A stretch of DNA of 64,000 nucleotides from Microcoleus sp036704825. GTDB lineage: Bacteria; Cyanobacteriota; Cyanobacteriia; Cyanobacteriales; Microcoleaceae. Both the position numbers and the translations under genes were made by a program. A model generated the notes under the pieces. That model worked only from the letters and a program-made list of their open reading frames with translations, had not been told where the DNA came from and searched no databases. Shown in pieces: positions 37,049 through 45,971 of this stretch (within the stretch, counting starts at the first letter, position 1; each line of letters starts with the position of its first letter). The stretch is taken from assembly GCA_036704825.1 (NCBI GenBank), contig JAUBSN010000013.1:50237-114236 (forward strand), read 5' to 3'.

Positions 37049-37348
37049 ATGCACGTTATCAGTCGGAAAAAATTAAGAGACTACTGCCAAAGTCACGCTG
37101 ATTCCTGCGAAGCGCTCGATGACTGGTATAAAATTGCCAGTAAAGCAGCCTGGACTAATCTTGTTGAAGTTCAAGCTGTTTATCTCAAAGCTGAAGCAGT
37201 TGGAAATTTTACAGTTTTTAATATCAAAGGAAATAAATATCGCTTAATCGCGAGTATTAACTATGAGAAGCAAATTATTTATATAAAATACGTTTTCACT
37301 CACGCCGAGTATGACAAGGAAACCTGGAAAAATGACTATTACTTTTGA
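37049..37348 (+). CDS. higB: HigB-like toxin (mRNA interferase family)
   Basis: 99 residues. The sequence MHVISRKKLRDYCQSHADSC with ALDDWYKIASKA, then FNIKGNKYRLIASINYE and YIKYVFTHAEYDKETWKND is the usual HigB pattern of ribosome-dependent RNA-cutting toxins. The basic Lys/Arg and the His near the end are kept. The antitoxin gene follows and overlaps by 17 bases, in the toxin-first order normal for HigBA. Confidence 0.9.
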   Translation: MHVISRKKLRDYCQSHADSCEALDDWYKIASKAAWTNLVEVQAVYLKAEAVGNFTVFNIKGNKYRLIASINYEKQIIYIKYVFTHAEYDKETWKNDYYF

Positions 37349-37736
37349 TCTAAAAATTTACAGTAGCTTGCTCTCTCAATATCAGCCTCGAATTATCAAA
37401 ACTGAAGAGGAAAACGAGATATTTTTGGAAATTGTTGAAGAATTACTGTCACGTCCAAATCTGACTCCAGAAGAAGATGCGCTGTTGGAACTGCTGGTAA
37501 AACTGATTGAGGATTTTGAAGAGCGGCACTATCAACTTAATACATCAACGCCCAAGTCAAGGCTGCTGCATTTAATGGATGCTCGGAGTCTAGAAGCAGA
37601 GGATTTAGTAGAAATTATGGGTTCGAGTGAGGCGGTAGTTGAGGTAATTAACGATCGCCTAGAAATCAGCAAGAAACAAGCTGAGGCTTTGGGGAGGTTT
37701 TTTCACGTCGATCCGGGGTTGTTTCTGTTTGATTGA
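37332..37736 (+). CDS. higA: HigA-like antitoxin
   Basis: 134 residues from the ATG at 37332. The C-terminal half is a Cro/C1-type helix-turn-helix (LEAEDLVEIMGSSEAVVEVI, LEISKKQAEALGRFFHVDPG). The N-terminal half is acidic and helical and should bind the toxin. The start overlaps the end of higB, which indicates coupled translation. HigA family proteins usually repress their own operon. Confidence 0.87.
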   Translation: MTITFDLKIYSSLLSQYQPRIIKTEEENEIFLEIVEELLSRPNLTPEEDALLELLVKLIEDFEERHYQLNTSTPKSRLLHLMDARSLEAEDLVEIMGSSEAVVEVINDRLEISKKQAEALGRFFHVDPGLFLFD

Positions 37737-37850
37737 GCGATCGCACTCTGTAATTTCCCGGAGGGCGATCGCATCCAAGTGGATTGATTTGATTAGGGTG
37801 GGGGCGATCGCACCTGGGCCGCTGCTTGGATAGTTGCAAAGCGATCGCAC

Positions 37851-38081
37851 TCACTCATCAAAAGAATCATCTCCAAGCAATTCCAACAACTCATCCCAAG
37901 AACAGCCAAACGTTTCCTTAATACGGCTAACTGCGTCTATTTCTATCTTCGCCATTGGCTGCATTGCATAACGGCGAACGGTAGTGTATGTGACACCAGA
38001 ACGCCTGCTTAGTTCGTTAAGGCTCCAGTTCCGCTCTTCGCAAAGCTCTTTGACTCTAACTTTTACTCGATACATACCCAT
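37851..38081 (-). CDS. XRE-family DNA-binding protein
   Basis: 76 residues. One helix-turn-helix (ELCEERNWSLNELSRRSGVT followed by YTTVRRYAMQPMAKIEID) in the Cro/C1 family. It reads leftward from the ATG at 38081, back to back with the short gene at 38258. It may regulate that intergenic region. Two codons later, another ATG could also be used. Confidence 0.85.
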   Translation of the reverse strand: MGMYRVKVRVKELCEERNWSLNELSRRSGVTYTTVRRYAMQPMAKIEIDAVSRIKETFGCSWDELLELLGDDSFDE

Positions 38082-38144
38082 TAGCTTATGAGTATTTCAG
38101 TGTCAGAACTAGAACTTTCACACCTATGTAATTAAGCATATAGG

Positions 38145-38173
38145 TTGACGTATATGCGTTAGCGCTATAAGAT
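38145..38173 (+). promoter_or_regulatory. Possible sigma70-type promoter
   Basis: TTGACG, a 17-bp spacer and TAAGAT, placed 85 bp before the next start codon in the divergent space. Weak evidence by itself. Confidence 0.35.
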
Positions 38174-38257
38174 AATAATCAAGTCAAAAGCCAGCGCCTC
38201 TACCTACCAAGTGTCCGCGCTGGCTTGCCTCCCTTATGCAAAGGAGATAAATCCATT

Positions 38258-38458
38258 ATGACTTACAAAGAGTGCCTCAAGCCTTGGGCGGTTGCCCGTT
38301 TGCTGCCCAATTTGCAGTGGGCGATTGTCGGGCGATACCGCAGTCGATCGGACGCTGACGGACATCTTCAGTTGTGTCGCCAGCGAGTCCCCGATGTCCG
38401 ATTGAAAGTTGTGTTTGCTTTGCCCGATCGCACTGATTTGACACCTCAAGACCGATAA
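38258..38458 (+). CDS. Small conserved cyanobacterial protein, 66 residues
   Basis: The ATG at 38258 has AAGGAG twelve bases upstream. The reading MTYKECLKPWAVARLLPNLQ, then WAIVGRYRSRSDADGHLQLC and RQRVPDVRLKVVF resembles short proteins seen repeatedly in Oscillatoriales genomes. No known domain. It ends in a charged, probably flexible tail. It is divergent from the XRE gene, which may control it. Confidence 0.7.
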   Translation: MTYKECLKPWAVARLLPNLQWAIVGRYRSRSDADGHLQLCRQRVPDVRLKVVFALPDRTDLTPQDR

Positions 38459-38508
38459 CCGATCGTAGGAATCGGTTTTTTAGGCAGAACTGACGCCAGG
38501 GCCGACAA

Positions 38509-38575
38509 AGAAACCGGGTTGTTTACCTAATCTGCGGACTAAAGCAGAGGATTTGCGTAAAAAAACCCGGTTTCT
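38509..38575. repeat. AGAAACCGGGTT / AACCCGGTTTCT inverted repeat
   Basis: Arms of 12 bp separated by about 43 bp. Similar arms occur at about 9330-9385, 29569 and 40324-40392, so this is a dispersed family in the genome. Confidence 0.8.
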
Positions 38576-38978
38576 GACCACCCGTGCGTCCAAGACTATT
38601 AGGGAAAAAGAAAACAGCCCTACGTGAGGCCATCTTCGATCGCACTATTGTATTTGCCACTGCTGGGCATCCTACTTTTCCAACTGCCGCTAATGCTGGG
38701 TTCACTGCCACAGAGGTGTAATTTATGAGATTTCCCGATCCGAAACGCTAAACTCAATAGTAGAGAAATTTTAGATTGAATGTAAAATCAACTTATATTA
38801 ACCTAACTCAACTATTTCTGCGAGCCATCGGGGACATCTCTTTTGAGAAACGAGGGGGTTGCCACTGTTCACAAAAATCTACCTAAATCTTCCTAAAGCT
38901 GCTTATTAAGTGCGCTATTATATCTGCCTGAGTAAGTTAACCATTTCGCTCAGCAGCCGAATTGAAACAATTCGAGTG

Positions 38979-38996
38979 CGTCTCAACCTTGAGACG
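38979..38996. repeat. Hairpin near left end of TnpB element 2
   Basis: CGTCTCAA, CC, TTGAGACG: an 8-bp perfect stem 42 bp before the tnpB start. IS605-type left ends carry such hairpins. Confidence 0.55.
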
Positions 38997-39037
38997 TTGG
39001 GAATCGGAAGGAAATTGTTCAAAAATTTTAATTAGAT

Positions 39038-40177
39038 ATGTACGCCATCAAACTAGAACTAAAACTTAATAATCAAGAACGTACCTTGATGGCGCGGCAT
39101 TCTGGCTATGCGAGATTTTGCTACAATTTCGCCTTATCTCTATATCAAGGTGTTAAATATCTGAGGGGTAGCAGCAGCAAAAAAGTAGCAGCGATCGAAC
39201 GACTTTTCACCAACCACGTCAAGAAATTACCAGAATATCAGTGGACTACCACTCTGTCTTCCAGAGTTTATAAAACCACATTCCGGCATTTCGGTGAAGC
39301 ACTATCGCGATGCTTTAAAGGATTAGGAAAGTTCCCAAAGTTCAAACGAAAAAAAGATGGCGACTCTTTTACAGTAGATGCGGCTGACTGGAATCATGCA
39401 GTTTTACTCAAACCGCAAAAGTCTATAAAAATTCCCACCTTGGGGACTTTTAGACTCAAGGAATCCATCCCATTTCCTTGTATGGCGCAGACATTTACCG
39501 TCTCGCGCACCGCCGATAAATGGTATGTTTCCTTCGCTATAAAAGCCGAAAAAATTCCACCTCGGTCTCACCCCGTTGTGGAAACGGTAGGCATTGACTT
39601 GGGTGTGTCAACTTTTGCTACTCTTTCCGATGGCAATTATTACGAATCTCCCCGTCCGCTCAAAACAGCGAAAATCAAGCTGAGCAAAGCACAGTGGAGA
39701 AATAGAAACAAGATATTGGGTAATAGAAGATTGGGTGTGAAAGCATCCAATAATGCCCACAAGCATTATCGTAGGATTGCCAAAATTCATGGGAAGACTG
39801 CTAATCAACGTCGAGACTTTTTGCAGAAAACTACTACCGAAATTAGCCGAAAATATGCCCACATTTGCATCGAAGATTTGAACGTGAGCGGCATGATTGC
39901 TAATCATAAATTAGCGGCAGCTATTTCAGATTGTGGCTTTTATGAATTGCGGCGTGAGTTGGAATATAAGTCGGTTATGTACGGCACGACAATTGAATTG
40001 GTTGACCGATGGTATCCGTCATCAAAGACTTGTTCAAGTTGCTGTCATATTCAGTCAATGCCACTGAAAGAGCGAGTTTTTGAGTGTCAGAATTGCGGTA
40101 TAGCAATTAATCGCGACTTGAATGCTGCGATTAATTTAGCTCGTCAATCTGGCATGAGTAAGGCCAGTTCGGTCTGA
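39038..40177 (+). CDS. tnpB: TnpB (IS200/IS605 OrfB), second type
   Basis: 379 residues, full length. RuvC residues D187 (VGIDLGVSTFATLSDG), E279 (ICIEDLNVSGM) and D360 (INRDLNAAINLAR) are present. The zinc ribbon is CSSC...CQNC (C332, C335, C350, C353). It is only distantly like the first TnpB of this window, so two separate element families are present. The bases after the stop (GACTCCCTTGGTGGAAGCAG and GAAGTGAAC) resemble the right end of this TnpB group. No tnpA is adjacent. Confidence 0.93.
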   Translation: MYAIKLELKLNNQERTLMARHSGYARFCYNFALSLYQGVKYLRGSSSKKVAAIERLFTNHVKKLPEYQWTTTLSSRVYKTTFRHFGEALSRCFKGLGKFPKFKRKKDGDSFTVDAADWNHAVLLKPQKSIKIPTLGTFRLKESIPFPCMAQTFTVSRTADKWYVSFAIKAEKIPPRSHPVVETVGIDLGVSTFATLSDGNYYESPRPLKTAKIKLSKAQWRNRNKILGNRRLGVKASNNAHKHYRRIAKIHGKTANQRRDFLQKTTTEISRKYAHICIEDLNVSGMIANHKLAAAISDCGFYELRRELEYKSVMYGTTIELVDRWYPSSKTCSSCCHIQSMPLKERVFECQNCGIAINRDLNAAINLARQSGMSKASSV

Positions 40178-40250
40178 AGTTACGCCTGTGGACAAGTAGG
40201 AGCCGACTCCCTTGGTGGAAGCAGGAAGTGAACATTAAATCTGCCATGAG
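40178..40250 (+). ncRNA. Probable right end / guide RNA region of TnpB element 2
   Basis: Follows the tnpB stop and contains CCCTTGGTGGAAGCAGGAAG, a motif seen at the ends of this element group. An omega RNA is expected here by analogy; its limits are not visible. Confidence 0.45.
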
Positions 40251-40476
40251 TAGATTTGAGTAGGTTTCATAGAACGGAAAGCACTAGAGAATACAGCACA
40301 ATCAGTTATGGACGCTATTAGACTAAAGAAACCGGGTTGTTTACCCCGATTAAAAGTCTGCATACAGTATTTTCGGCGAAAATCCGATTTCTAGGCGATC
40401 CGTGCGTCAATCTTAGCTAAATACCTCAATCCTTCGTCCTTACCGATCGGTGGCCAAACTTTACCTATCATATTCC

Positions 40477-41949
40477 ATGTCAAACAAGTCGCCCTGCATC
40501 ATGCTGGTTGATGACGAGCCAGCTAATCTGATTTTACTGGAAGAGTTATTGCACCTGCAAGGATACGCCACAGTATCAGCACTATCTGGCGATGAAGCGC
40601 TCTCCCTCGCCCGCGCATCTCGACCCGATTTAATTTTACTGGATATTATGATGCCCGAGATGGACGGTTTTGATGTGTGCAAGATCCTGCGAAAGGATAC
40701 GGCGTTGCAAACTGTACCTGTGATTTTTTTAACTGCCCTCGACGACGATACCTCTCGCCTCCGAGGGTTAGAAATGATGGCAGATGATTATTTGACAAAG
40801 CCTTTTAACAGTCGTTTGTTGCTGGCGAAAGTGGAAAATATTTTGCAGTTGAGTCAAATGCGATCGCAAGCTGTATCTTCCGAATTCAACCAGCAAGTGA
40901 AAGAGCAAAGCAAACGCCAAATTGCCGCAGCTTGGGAAGCCAACGAATATCTTTCAGAAAAATTTCAGCTATTTGTGCCGGAGCAACTTCTCGGACGAAT
41001 TGCGCCGCAAGGAATAGAATCTATTCAGTTGGGCAATGTCACAGAAGAAGAGCTGACTATTCTATTTTGCGACATTCGCGGGTTTACTGCGATCGCAGAA
41101 TCTCAAGATGCTCGGGAGACTTTTGAATGGTTGAACGCTTTGTTTACTCAAATGAACGATTGCATAACGTCCCACGGCGGGTTTATTGACAAATACCTAG
41201 GCGATGCAATCATGGCAGTATTTGACAAGCCGAACTCTCACGCTCTGAACGGGATCGAAGCCGCAGTAGCAATGCAAGAAAGATTGCAGGAATTTAATGC
41301 CAGCCGCCACAAATACAATTTAGAATCTCCAGTCAATATCGGTACCGGAATTCATACAGGTATTGGCATGATCGGCACTTTGGGCTCCGACCGCCGCATG
41401 GACTCTACAGTCATCGGCGATGTAGTAAATACAGCTTCTCGGTTAGAAAATTTAACTAAAATATACGGCTGCCAAATTATTGTTAGCGAAAATGCGATCG
41501 TTCATGCGAGAGAATTTCTAAATGGCATTAGTTCCAACTGCCACTCAAAAGAAAGTCTATTATTAAAGTGCGACTTGGAAGTGGACACACAGGAGACTAT
41601 TATTTCTACTTCTGGGGCGACTGCTGGAGACAGCGATTTGCCCGGAAACAATTATTACTATCGCTGGATCGATCGAGTAACCCCGCGCGGCAAGCAGCAA
41701 GCTATTGAAATCTACGAAATCTGGATTGCATCCAGTCCAGACTCGGAGGCAAAGCGGCTTACCCAAGTTTTATTTGACAAAGGAATTCAAGGATGGCAAT
41801 CCGAAAAAATTGTCGCCGCCTTGGGATATTTTCAGCAACTAATCGAACAAAACCCTGCTGATACAGTCGTCAGTTTTTATATAAATCGCTGCCAGGAAAA
41901 GCTAGGTTTGATACCTGCAACTACCAGTTCAGAAAGATTTAACTTTTAG
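40477..41949 (+). CDS. Receiver-linked class III adenylate cyclase
   Basis: 490 residues from the ATG at 40477; an upstream GTG is possible. Receiver domain 1-125 (IMLVDDEPANLILLEELL, LILLDIMMPEMDGFDVC, YLTKPF), coiled linker, then a class III cyclase domain from about 185. The metal-binding Asp residues are in FCDIRGFT and GDAIMAVF. The adenine-selecting Lys is in GGFIDKYLGD, and STVIGDVVNTASRLE with Asn and Arg completes the site. These point to ATP, so to cAMP. The C-terminal 70 residues are TPR-like. The product could feed the CRP-family regulators of the cell. Confidence 0.9.
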   Translation: MSNKSPCIMLVDDEPANLILLEELLHLQGYATVSALSGDEALSLARASRPDLILLDIMMPEMDGFDVCKILRKDTALQTVPVIFLTALDDDTSRLRGLEMMADDYLTKPFNSRLLLAKVENILQLSQMRSQAVSSEFNQQVKEQSKRQIAAAWEANEYLSEKFQLFVPEQLLGRIAPQGIESIQLGNVTEEELTILFCDIRGFTAIAESQDARETFEWLNALFTQMNDCITSHGGFIDKYLGDAIMAVFDKPNSHALNGIEAAVAMQERLQEFNASRHKYNLESPVNIGTGIHTGIGMIGTLGSDRRMDSTVIGDVVNTASRLENLTKIYGCQIIVSENAIVHAREFLNGISSNCHSKESLLLKCDLEVDTQETIISTSGATAGDSDLPGNNYYYRWIDRVTPRGKQQAIEIYEIWIASSPDSEAKRLTQVLFDKGIQGWQSEKIVAALGYFQQLIEQNPADTVVSFYINRCQEKLGLIPATTSSERFNF

Positions 41950-41961
41950 GGCGGGCTCGCG

Positions 41962-42095
41962 GGGAGTATCTCAATGAAAGCAGCCCTCCGCTTGAAATTG
42001 GAGTTAGGAGTCAGGAGTCAGGAGTCAGGAGAAAAGAGTCAGAAGGAAGAAGGAAGGAGCCAGAAGAAGTGTTTTTACAAATATGAGATGCTCCC
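41962..42095 (+). mobile_element. 134-bp inverted-repeat element (MITE-like), copy 3
   Basis: Begins GGGAGTATCTCA (one change) and ends TGAGATGCTCCC. Flanked by a perfect 8-bp duplication GGCTCGCG (41954-41961 and 42096-42103). It is 14 bp shorter than the others, two heptamers fewer. Confidence 0.9.
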
Positions 42096-42232
42096 GGCTC
42101 GCGTGCCCACCCACAATAGTTTAAATTTATTGCAAAAGTCGCTAACTATCCTGCATTGCATCAGGGTTGCGTCTGTGCTTTCCCTATCAATGAAAGATTT
42201 ATGCAATAAGTCTAATCTAATTGGAGTTAGCA

Positions 42233-42877
42233 TCAAACAGCCGTCAAAACTTGCTCTCTCAACTTCCCGATTAACTCATTCACCCCCCCCGCGTTCAAAC
42301 GGTAACTCAGAGGATGACCGATCAAATAAGCCGAACTTTCAAACAAAACATCAATTTCCACCAAACCATTTTCCCGCAAAGTTTTGCCAGTCGAAACCAA
42401 ATCCACAATTGCTTCCGACATACCCGTAATCGGCCCCAACTCCACAGAACCGTAAAGCGGCACAATTTCCACCGGCAAATTCAAATTGTGAAAATATTCC
42501 CTCGCACAGTGTACGAACTTAGAAGCAACTCTACCGTGAGGAGGCAAATCCACCGTTCGCCGATAAGAACTAGATTCCTTGACGGCCACAGACAGCCGAC
42601 ATTTGCCAAATTTTAAATCAATTAAATTGGCAACTTTCGGAGTTTTTTCCCGCAAAACATCATAGCCAGCAATCCCCAAATCGGCTTGACCGTATTCCAC
42701 ATAAACTGGCACGTCGTGAGTCCTTACTAGCAAAGCTTTTGCAGTGCCGGTCGGGTCATAAATTTGAAGTTGTCGGTTAGAGGAATCGAGAAAAGCGCTG
42801 AAGTCTAATCCAACCGATTTAAACAGCCGAATGCTATCTCCTAAAAGTCCGCCTTTGGGAAGTGCAACAGTAATCAT
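42233..42877 (-). CDS. hisG: ATP phosphoribosyltransferase HisG, short form
   Basis: 214 residues. It makes the first step of histidine synthesis. Family motifs: MITVALPKGGLLGDSIRLFK, VYVEYGQADLGIAGYDVL and the PRPP loop EAIVDLVSTGKTLRENGL. The C-terminal regulatory domain of long HisG is absent, so it should work with HisZ, which is not in the window. The ATG at 42877 is the normal start. Confidence 0.95.
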   Translation of the reverse strand: MITVALPKGGLLGDSIRLFKSVGLDFSAFLDSSNRQLQIYDPTGTAKALLVRTHDVPVYVEYGQADLGIAGYDVLREKTPKVANLIDLKFGKCRLSVAVKESSSYRRTVDLPPHGRVASKFVHCAREYFHNLNLPVEIVPLYGSVELGPITGMSEAIVDLVSTGKTLRENGLVEIDVLFESSAYLIGHPLSYRLNAGGVNELIGKLREQVLTAV

Positions 42878-43213
42878 GTCAATTTTTAGAGTGTAAATTG
42901 CTCGATTTGGGAAAGGACCGATCGCGGTCTAAGCAGAAACAGCTTTTACCCTACTCAGAATAACACATAGAGTTCACAGCTAAAAATAAATTTCGGGTAT
43001 TGCTCGATCCATTGTTTTGGTATATATTATATTTAGTAAGTTTTGATTGAGTCACGTTTTTCAAGGGTGGTCTTTCGATTGCGCGATTTGAGATTTGAGA
43101 TGCTTTCGATTGACTTGCGCGAGATAAATTCGGGGGATTTTCGATTTGCGATTTGGGATTGATTCCACGGATCGAGCGCGTGGCGGGTATCACCTTTGAA
43201 AGTCTTGGTCAGT
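42878..43213. other. Intergenic region, no gene seen
   Basis: A/T-rich around 43000-43040 (TATATATTATATTTAG), which may include promoters. Confidence 0.5.
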
Positions 43214-43486
43214 ATGGAAAACAATCAAAAGTTTGAGAGTCAACAATTGGACAGAAAATTTCACAGTGTAAACCCGGATTCCCTCAAAAAAATTACAGTA
43301 GATGAAATCCTCTCAGGCGGTGGTGTAGAGGCAGAGGAAATGCACTATACAGTGACCGTACCTACCGCTAACGATGCCAAAATCCACAGAGACAGATCGT
43401 TAGATGCCAAATCAAGTGTGTTCGATACAGCACCCCCGATCGAAGTTTGCAGAAAAACGCGGAACGCTGGGAGGCTGTTAATGTAA
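43214..43486 (+). CDS. Hypothetical protein, 90 residues
   Basis: Not recognised. The ATG at 43214 (MENNQKFESQQL) lacks a strong ribosome site. It contains LKKITVDEILSGGGVEAEEM with HYTVTVPTANDAKIHRD and a polar tail, mostly predicted disordered. Codon use is fair but the gene stands alone, so it may be spurious or a remnant. Confidence 0.45.
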   Translation: MENNQKFESQQLDRKFHSVNPDSLKKITVDEILSGGGVEAEEMHYTVTVPTANDAKIHRDRSLDAKSSVFDTAPPIEVCRKTRNAGRLLM

Positions 43487-43634
43487 AATGCTTGCAGAGG
43501 CTGGTGCAGACAACGCGGCGATCGCGCGCAAGCGTTGCCCTCGAAGAGGATCGCCATTCAGTCTCGCGCCTTTGTGTATTCAACTCTAAAACTTAAAATT
43601 GCACGAACGATCGGAAATAGCTAACAGCTACATT

Positions 43635-44285
43635 ATGACCAAATTGACTCTGGTAATCGGCAACAAAAATTATTCCTCTTGGTCGCTGCGCGCTTGGCTG
43701 GCGATGAAACAAGCTGGACTGGAATTTGCCGAGGTGAGAATCCCCTTAGACTGGCCGACAACCAATGAACAAATTCGGCGCTATTCTCCTTCGGGAAAAG
43801 TGCCAGTTTTAATCGACGGGGACTTGAAAGTCTGGGAATCTTTGGCAATTTGCGAATACGTGGCCGATCGCTTTGCGAACGATTTGTGGCCGGCGGATGC
43901 AGCGGAACGGGCGATCGCCCGTTCCATCTGCGCCGAAATGCACGCGGGGTTCCAAAATTTGCGCGAAAACATGCCGATGGACTGCCGCAACCGCTATTCG
44001 GGTGAAGGGAGGACTCCCGGTGTAGAAGCAGAGATCGATCGCATCTTTGCCATTTGGCGCGAATGCCGCCAAAAATTCGGAACAGGCGGCAATATGCTGT
44101 TCGGAAAATTTACAGTTGTTGACGCTATGTTTTCCCCAGTTGTGATTCGTTTTGTCACCTACGGAGTAAAATTAGATTCCATAGCCAAAGCTTATGTGGA
44201 TGCGATTTTAGCCTTGCCTGCCATCCAGGAATGGGTAGCAGCAGCTTGCAGCGAAACGGAAAGTATTCCACGCCTTAAAATCTAG
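43635..44285 (+). CDS. Glutathione S-transferase family protein
   Basis: 216 residues from the ATG at 43635. Thioredoxin-like N-terminal domain LTLVIGNKNYSSWSLRAWLA, with Ser in the glutathione-binding position, then GKVPVLIDGDLKVWESLAIC with the conserved cis-Pro and Glu-Ser. The helical C-terminal domain includes MFSPVVIRFVTYG. Substrate unknown. It is followed 45 bp later by a response regulator. Confidence 0.88.
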   Translation: MTKLTLVIGNKNYSSWSLRAWLAMKQAGLEFAEVRIPLDWPTTNEQIRRYSPSGKVPVLIDGDLKVWESLAICEYVADRFANDLWPADAAERAIARSICAEMHAGFQNLRENMPMDCRNRYSGEGRTPGVEAEIDRIFAIWRECRQKFGTGGNMLFGKFTVVDAMFSPVVIRFVTYGVKLDSIAKAYVDAILALPAIQEWVAAACSETESIPRLKI

Positions 44286-44330
44286 CCAAAATCAGTTTAC
44301 TTAACCTAAAATCTCAAATTTGAAATCAGG

Positions 44331-45017
44331 ATGCGGATTCTTTTAGTTGATGATGAAGTTGAGTTAACTGACCCTTTGAGTCGAGTCTTAACCCGTGAAG
44401 GTTATACAGTTGATGTAGCATTTGACGGAGCAAGCGGCAGCAATTTAGCCATGCAGGGCACTTACGATTTGCTAATTTTGGATTGGATGCTGCCGAGACA
44501 AACTGGACTGGTAATTTGCCAAAAGTTGCGATCGCAAGGACGGAATACGCCAGTGCTATTTCTCACCGCCAAAGATACCGTAGACGATCGCGTACAAGGA
44601 CTTGACGCCGGTGCAGACGACTATTTAGTCAAACCTTTTGAACTGCGAGAACTGCTAGCCAGAGTCCGCGCATTGCTGCGGCGGCCTCCTACTTTTGATG
44701 CCGAGGTTGCTGTCGGGCGGCTGCAAGTTGCAGATTTACAGCTAGACTACGACAATCAATTAGCTTATCGGGGCGATCGTACAATTGATTTATCAGAAAA
44801 AGAATGTCAGTTGTTAGAATACTTAATGCGCCATCCCGGTCAATTGCTAACACACGAACAAATCCACCAGTATTTGTGGAGTGAAGCAGAAAAACCCAGC
44901 AGCAATGTATTAGCAGCTCAAATTCGCCTGCTGCGGCGCAAAATAGAAGCCCCGGGCGAATCTGTACTAATTCACACAGTCTACGGCAGAGGCTATCGCT
45001 TTGGAGAAGCCAATTAA
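44331..45017 (+). CDS. OmpR/PhoB-family response regulator
   Basis: 228 residues. Receiver domain with acidic pair VDDEVE, phosphoacceptor Asp51 (LLILDWMLP) and Lys in DYLVKPFELRELL. Winged-helix DNA-binding domain from about 125 (IDLSEKECQLLEYLMRHPGQ, VLAAQIRLLRRKIEAPGES, TVYGRGYRF). No cognate kinase gene is adjacent. Position just after the GST gene suggests a joint transcript. Confidence 0.93.
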   Translation: MRILLVDDEVELTDPLSRVLTREGYTVDVAFDGASGSNLAMQGTYDLLILDWMLPRQTGLVICQKLRSQGRNTPVLFLTAKDTVDDRVQGLDAGADDYLVKPFELRELLARVRALLRRPPTFDAEVAVGRLQVADLQLDYDNQLAYRGDRTIDLSEKECQLLEYLMRHPGQLLTHEQIHQYLWSEAEKPSSNVLAAQIRLLRRKIEAPGESVLIHTVYGRGYRFGEAN

Positions 45018-45038
45018 AAATAATAGACATTGTACAAA

Positions 45039-45090
45039 AATCCTTCTTCCTTCTTCCCTCTTCCTTCTTCCCTCTTCCTTCTTCCCTCGG
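45039..45090. repeat. TTCCTTCTTCCCTC tandem repeat
   Basis: About three and a half units of the pyrimidine-rich 14-mer directly after the response regulator gene. Confidence 0.8.
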
Positions 45091-45134
45091 CTATATTATC
45101 TATTATCGGGAAAGTATGCACCCTAAACCATCCT

Positions 45135-45971
45135 TTACGTCTCTTGACAAACCAAAGTAATTACTGTCACCTCCGGGGGACAAAATAGCCTTCCCGGCGA
45201 ATAAGTCCCCAAACCGCGATTCACGTACAGCAAATTACTCCCCACCTGATGCAAACCGCTAGCCCATTCCCAGTGAGTAACTACTCCATCGCCAGCCGAC
45301 AGAAAAGGAATGAACTTTCGGATTCGTTTAGGAATCCAATAGCCAATTTTTCTGACCCAAGCGTACAAAGGCCCGATACCGGGAATAACGATTTGACCGC
45401 CGTGAGTGTGCCCAGACAACTGCAAATCAATCCGCCAATTTTGCAGCTTTTCAGCAGTATCAGGATTGTGAGACAATACAATCCGAGGAATCCCGGGATT
45501 TATTGATACCATTACAGGTTTAGGCGCAAAATCGCCCGACCCAAAATCTGCCAGCCCAACTAAAGCCAATTCAGACCCCAAAGGATAGATTGCTTCGTTG
45601 TATAAAACCCGAATCCCGGCGCTATTTAAAGCATTAGCAACCTCTGTTTTTGCCCCCGGCCAATAGTGGTCGTGATTGCCCAAAACCGCGTAAATTCCCA
45701 CCCGACTTTGCAAGTTTTTCAATCGCTGCACTAAGGTGTAAATAGGTGCGGGGTCGTAGGTAATAAAGTCACCGGTTAAAAAAATCAGATCGGGTTCGGC
45801 TTCGTTGACCGCAGCAATCGCCTCTTCTAGCAACCATTCCGACAGCCGCACCCCGTCATAGTGAAAGTCCGTAAGCTGTGCAATTTTAGTACCGGATAGA
45901 TTTGCTGGAAGATTGGCGATGGGTATCGTTAAATACTCTACTCGCAGTTTCCCAGTTAATAACCTGTGCAT
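45135..45971 (-). CDS. Calcineurin-like metallophosphoesterase
   Basis: 278 residues. Metal site motifs in order: LTDFHYDGVRL, FLTGDFITYD, VLGNHDHYW, VLSHNPD, SGHTHGGQ. This is the full set for the two-metal phosphoesterase fold, close to the YkuE/YaeI type group. Substrate not known. No clear membrane helix. The ATG at 45971 is used. Confidence 0.9.
   Translation of the reverse strand: MHRLLTGKLRVEYLTIPIANLPANLSGTKIAQLTDFHYDGVRLSEWLLEEAIAAVNEAEPDLIFLTGDFITYDPAPIYTLVQRLKNLQSRVGIYAVLGNHDHYWPGAKTEVANALNSAGIRVLYNEAIYPLGSELALVGLADFGSGDFAPKPVMVSINPGIPRIVLSHNPDTAEKLQNWRIDLQLSGHTHGGQIVIPGIGPLYAWVRKIGYWIPKRIRKFIPFLSAGDGVVTHWEWASGLHQVGSNLLYVNRGLGTYSPGRLFCPPEVTVITLVCQET

Larger units (their letters stand above)
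38459..39037. other. Intergenic region with AGAAACCGGGTT palindrome
   Basis: No gene. It holds a palindromic repeat at 38509-38575 and, at the right, two hairpins (38958-38974, 38979-38996) that likely belong to the left end of the second TnpB element. Confidence 0.6.

Noticed and set aside
41974..42429. Frame starting at the ATGAAAGCAGCC of element copy 3 and running on
   Set aside because: It reads out of the mobile element into antisense hisG; other copies end differently, so it is not a gene.
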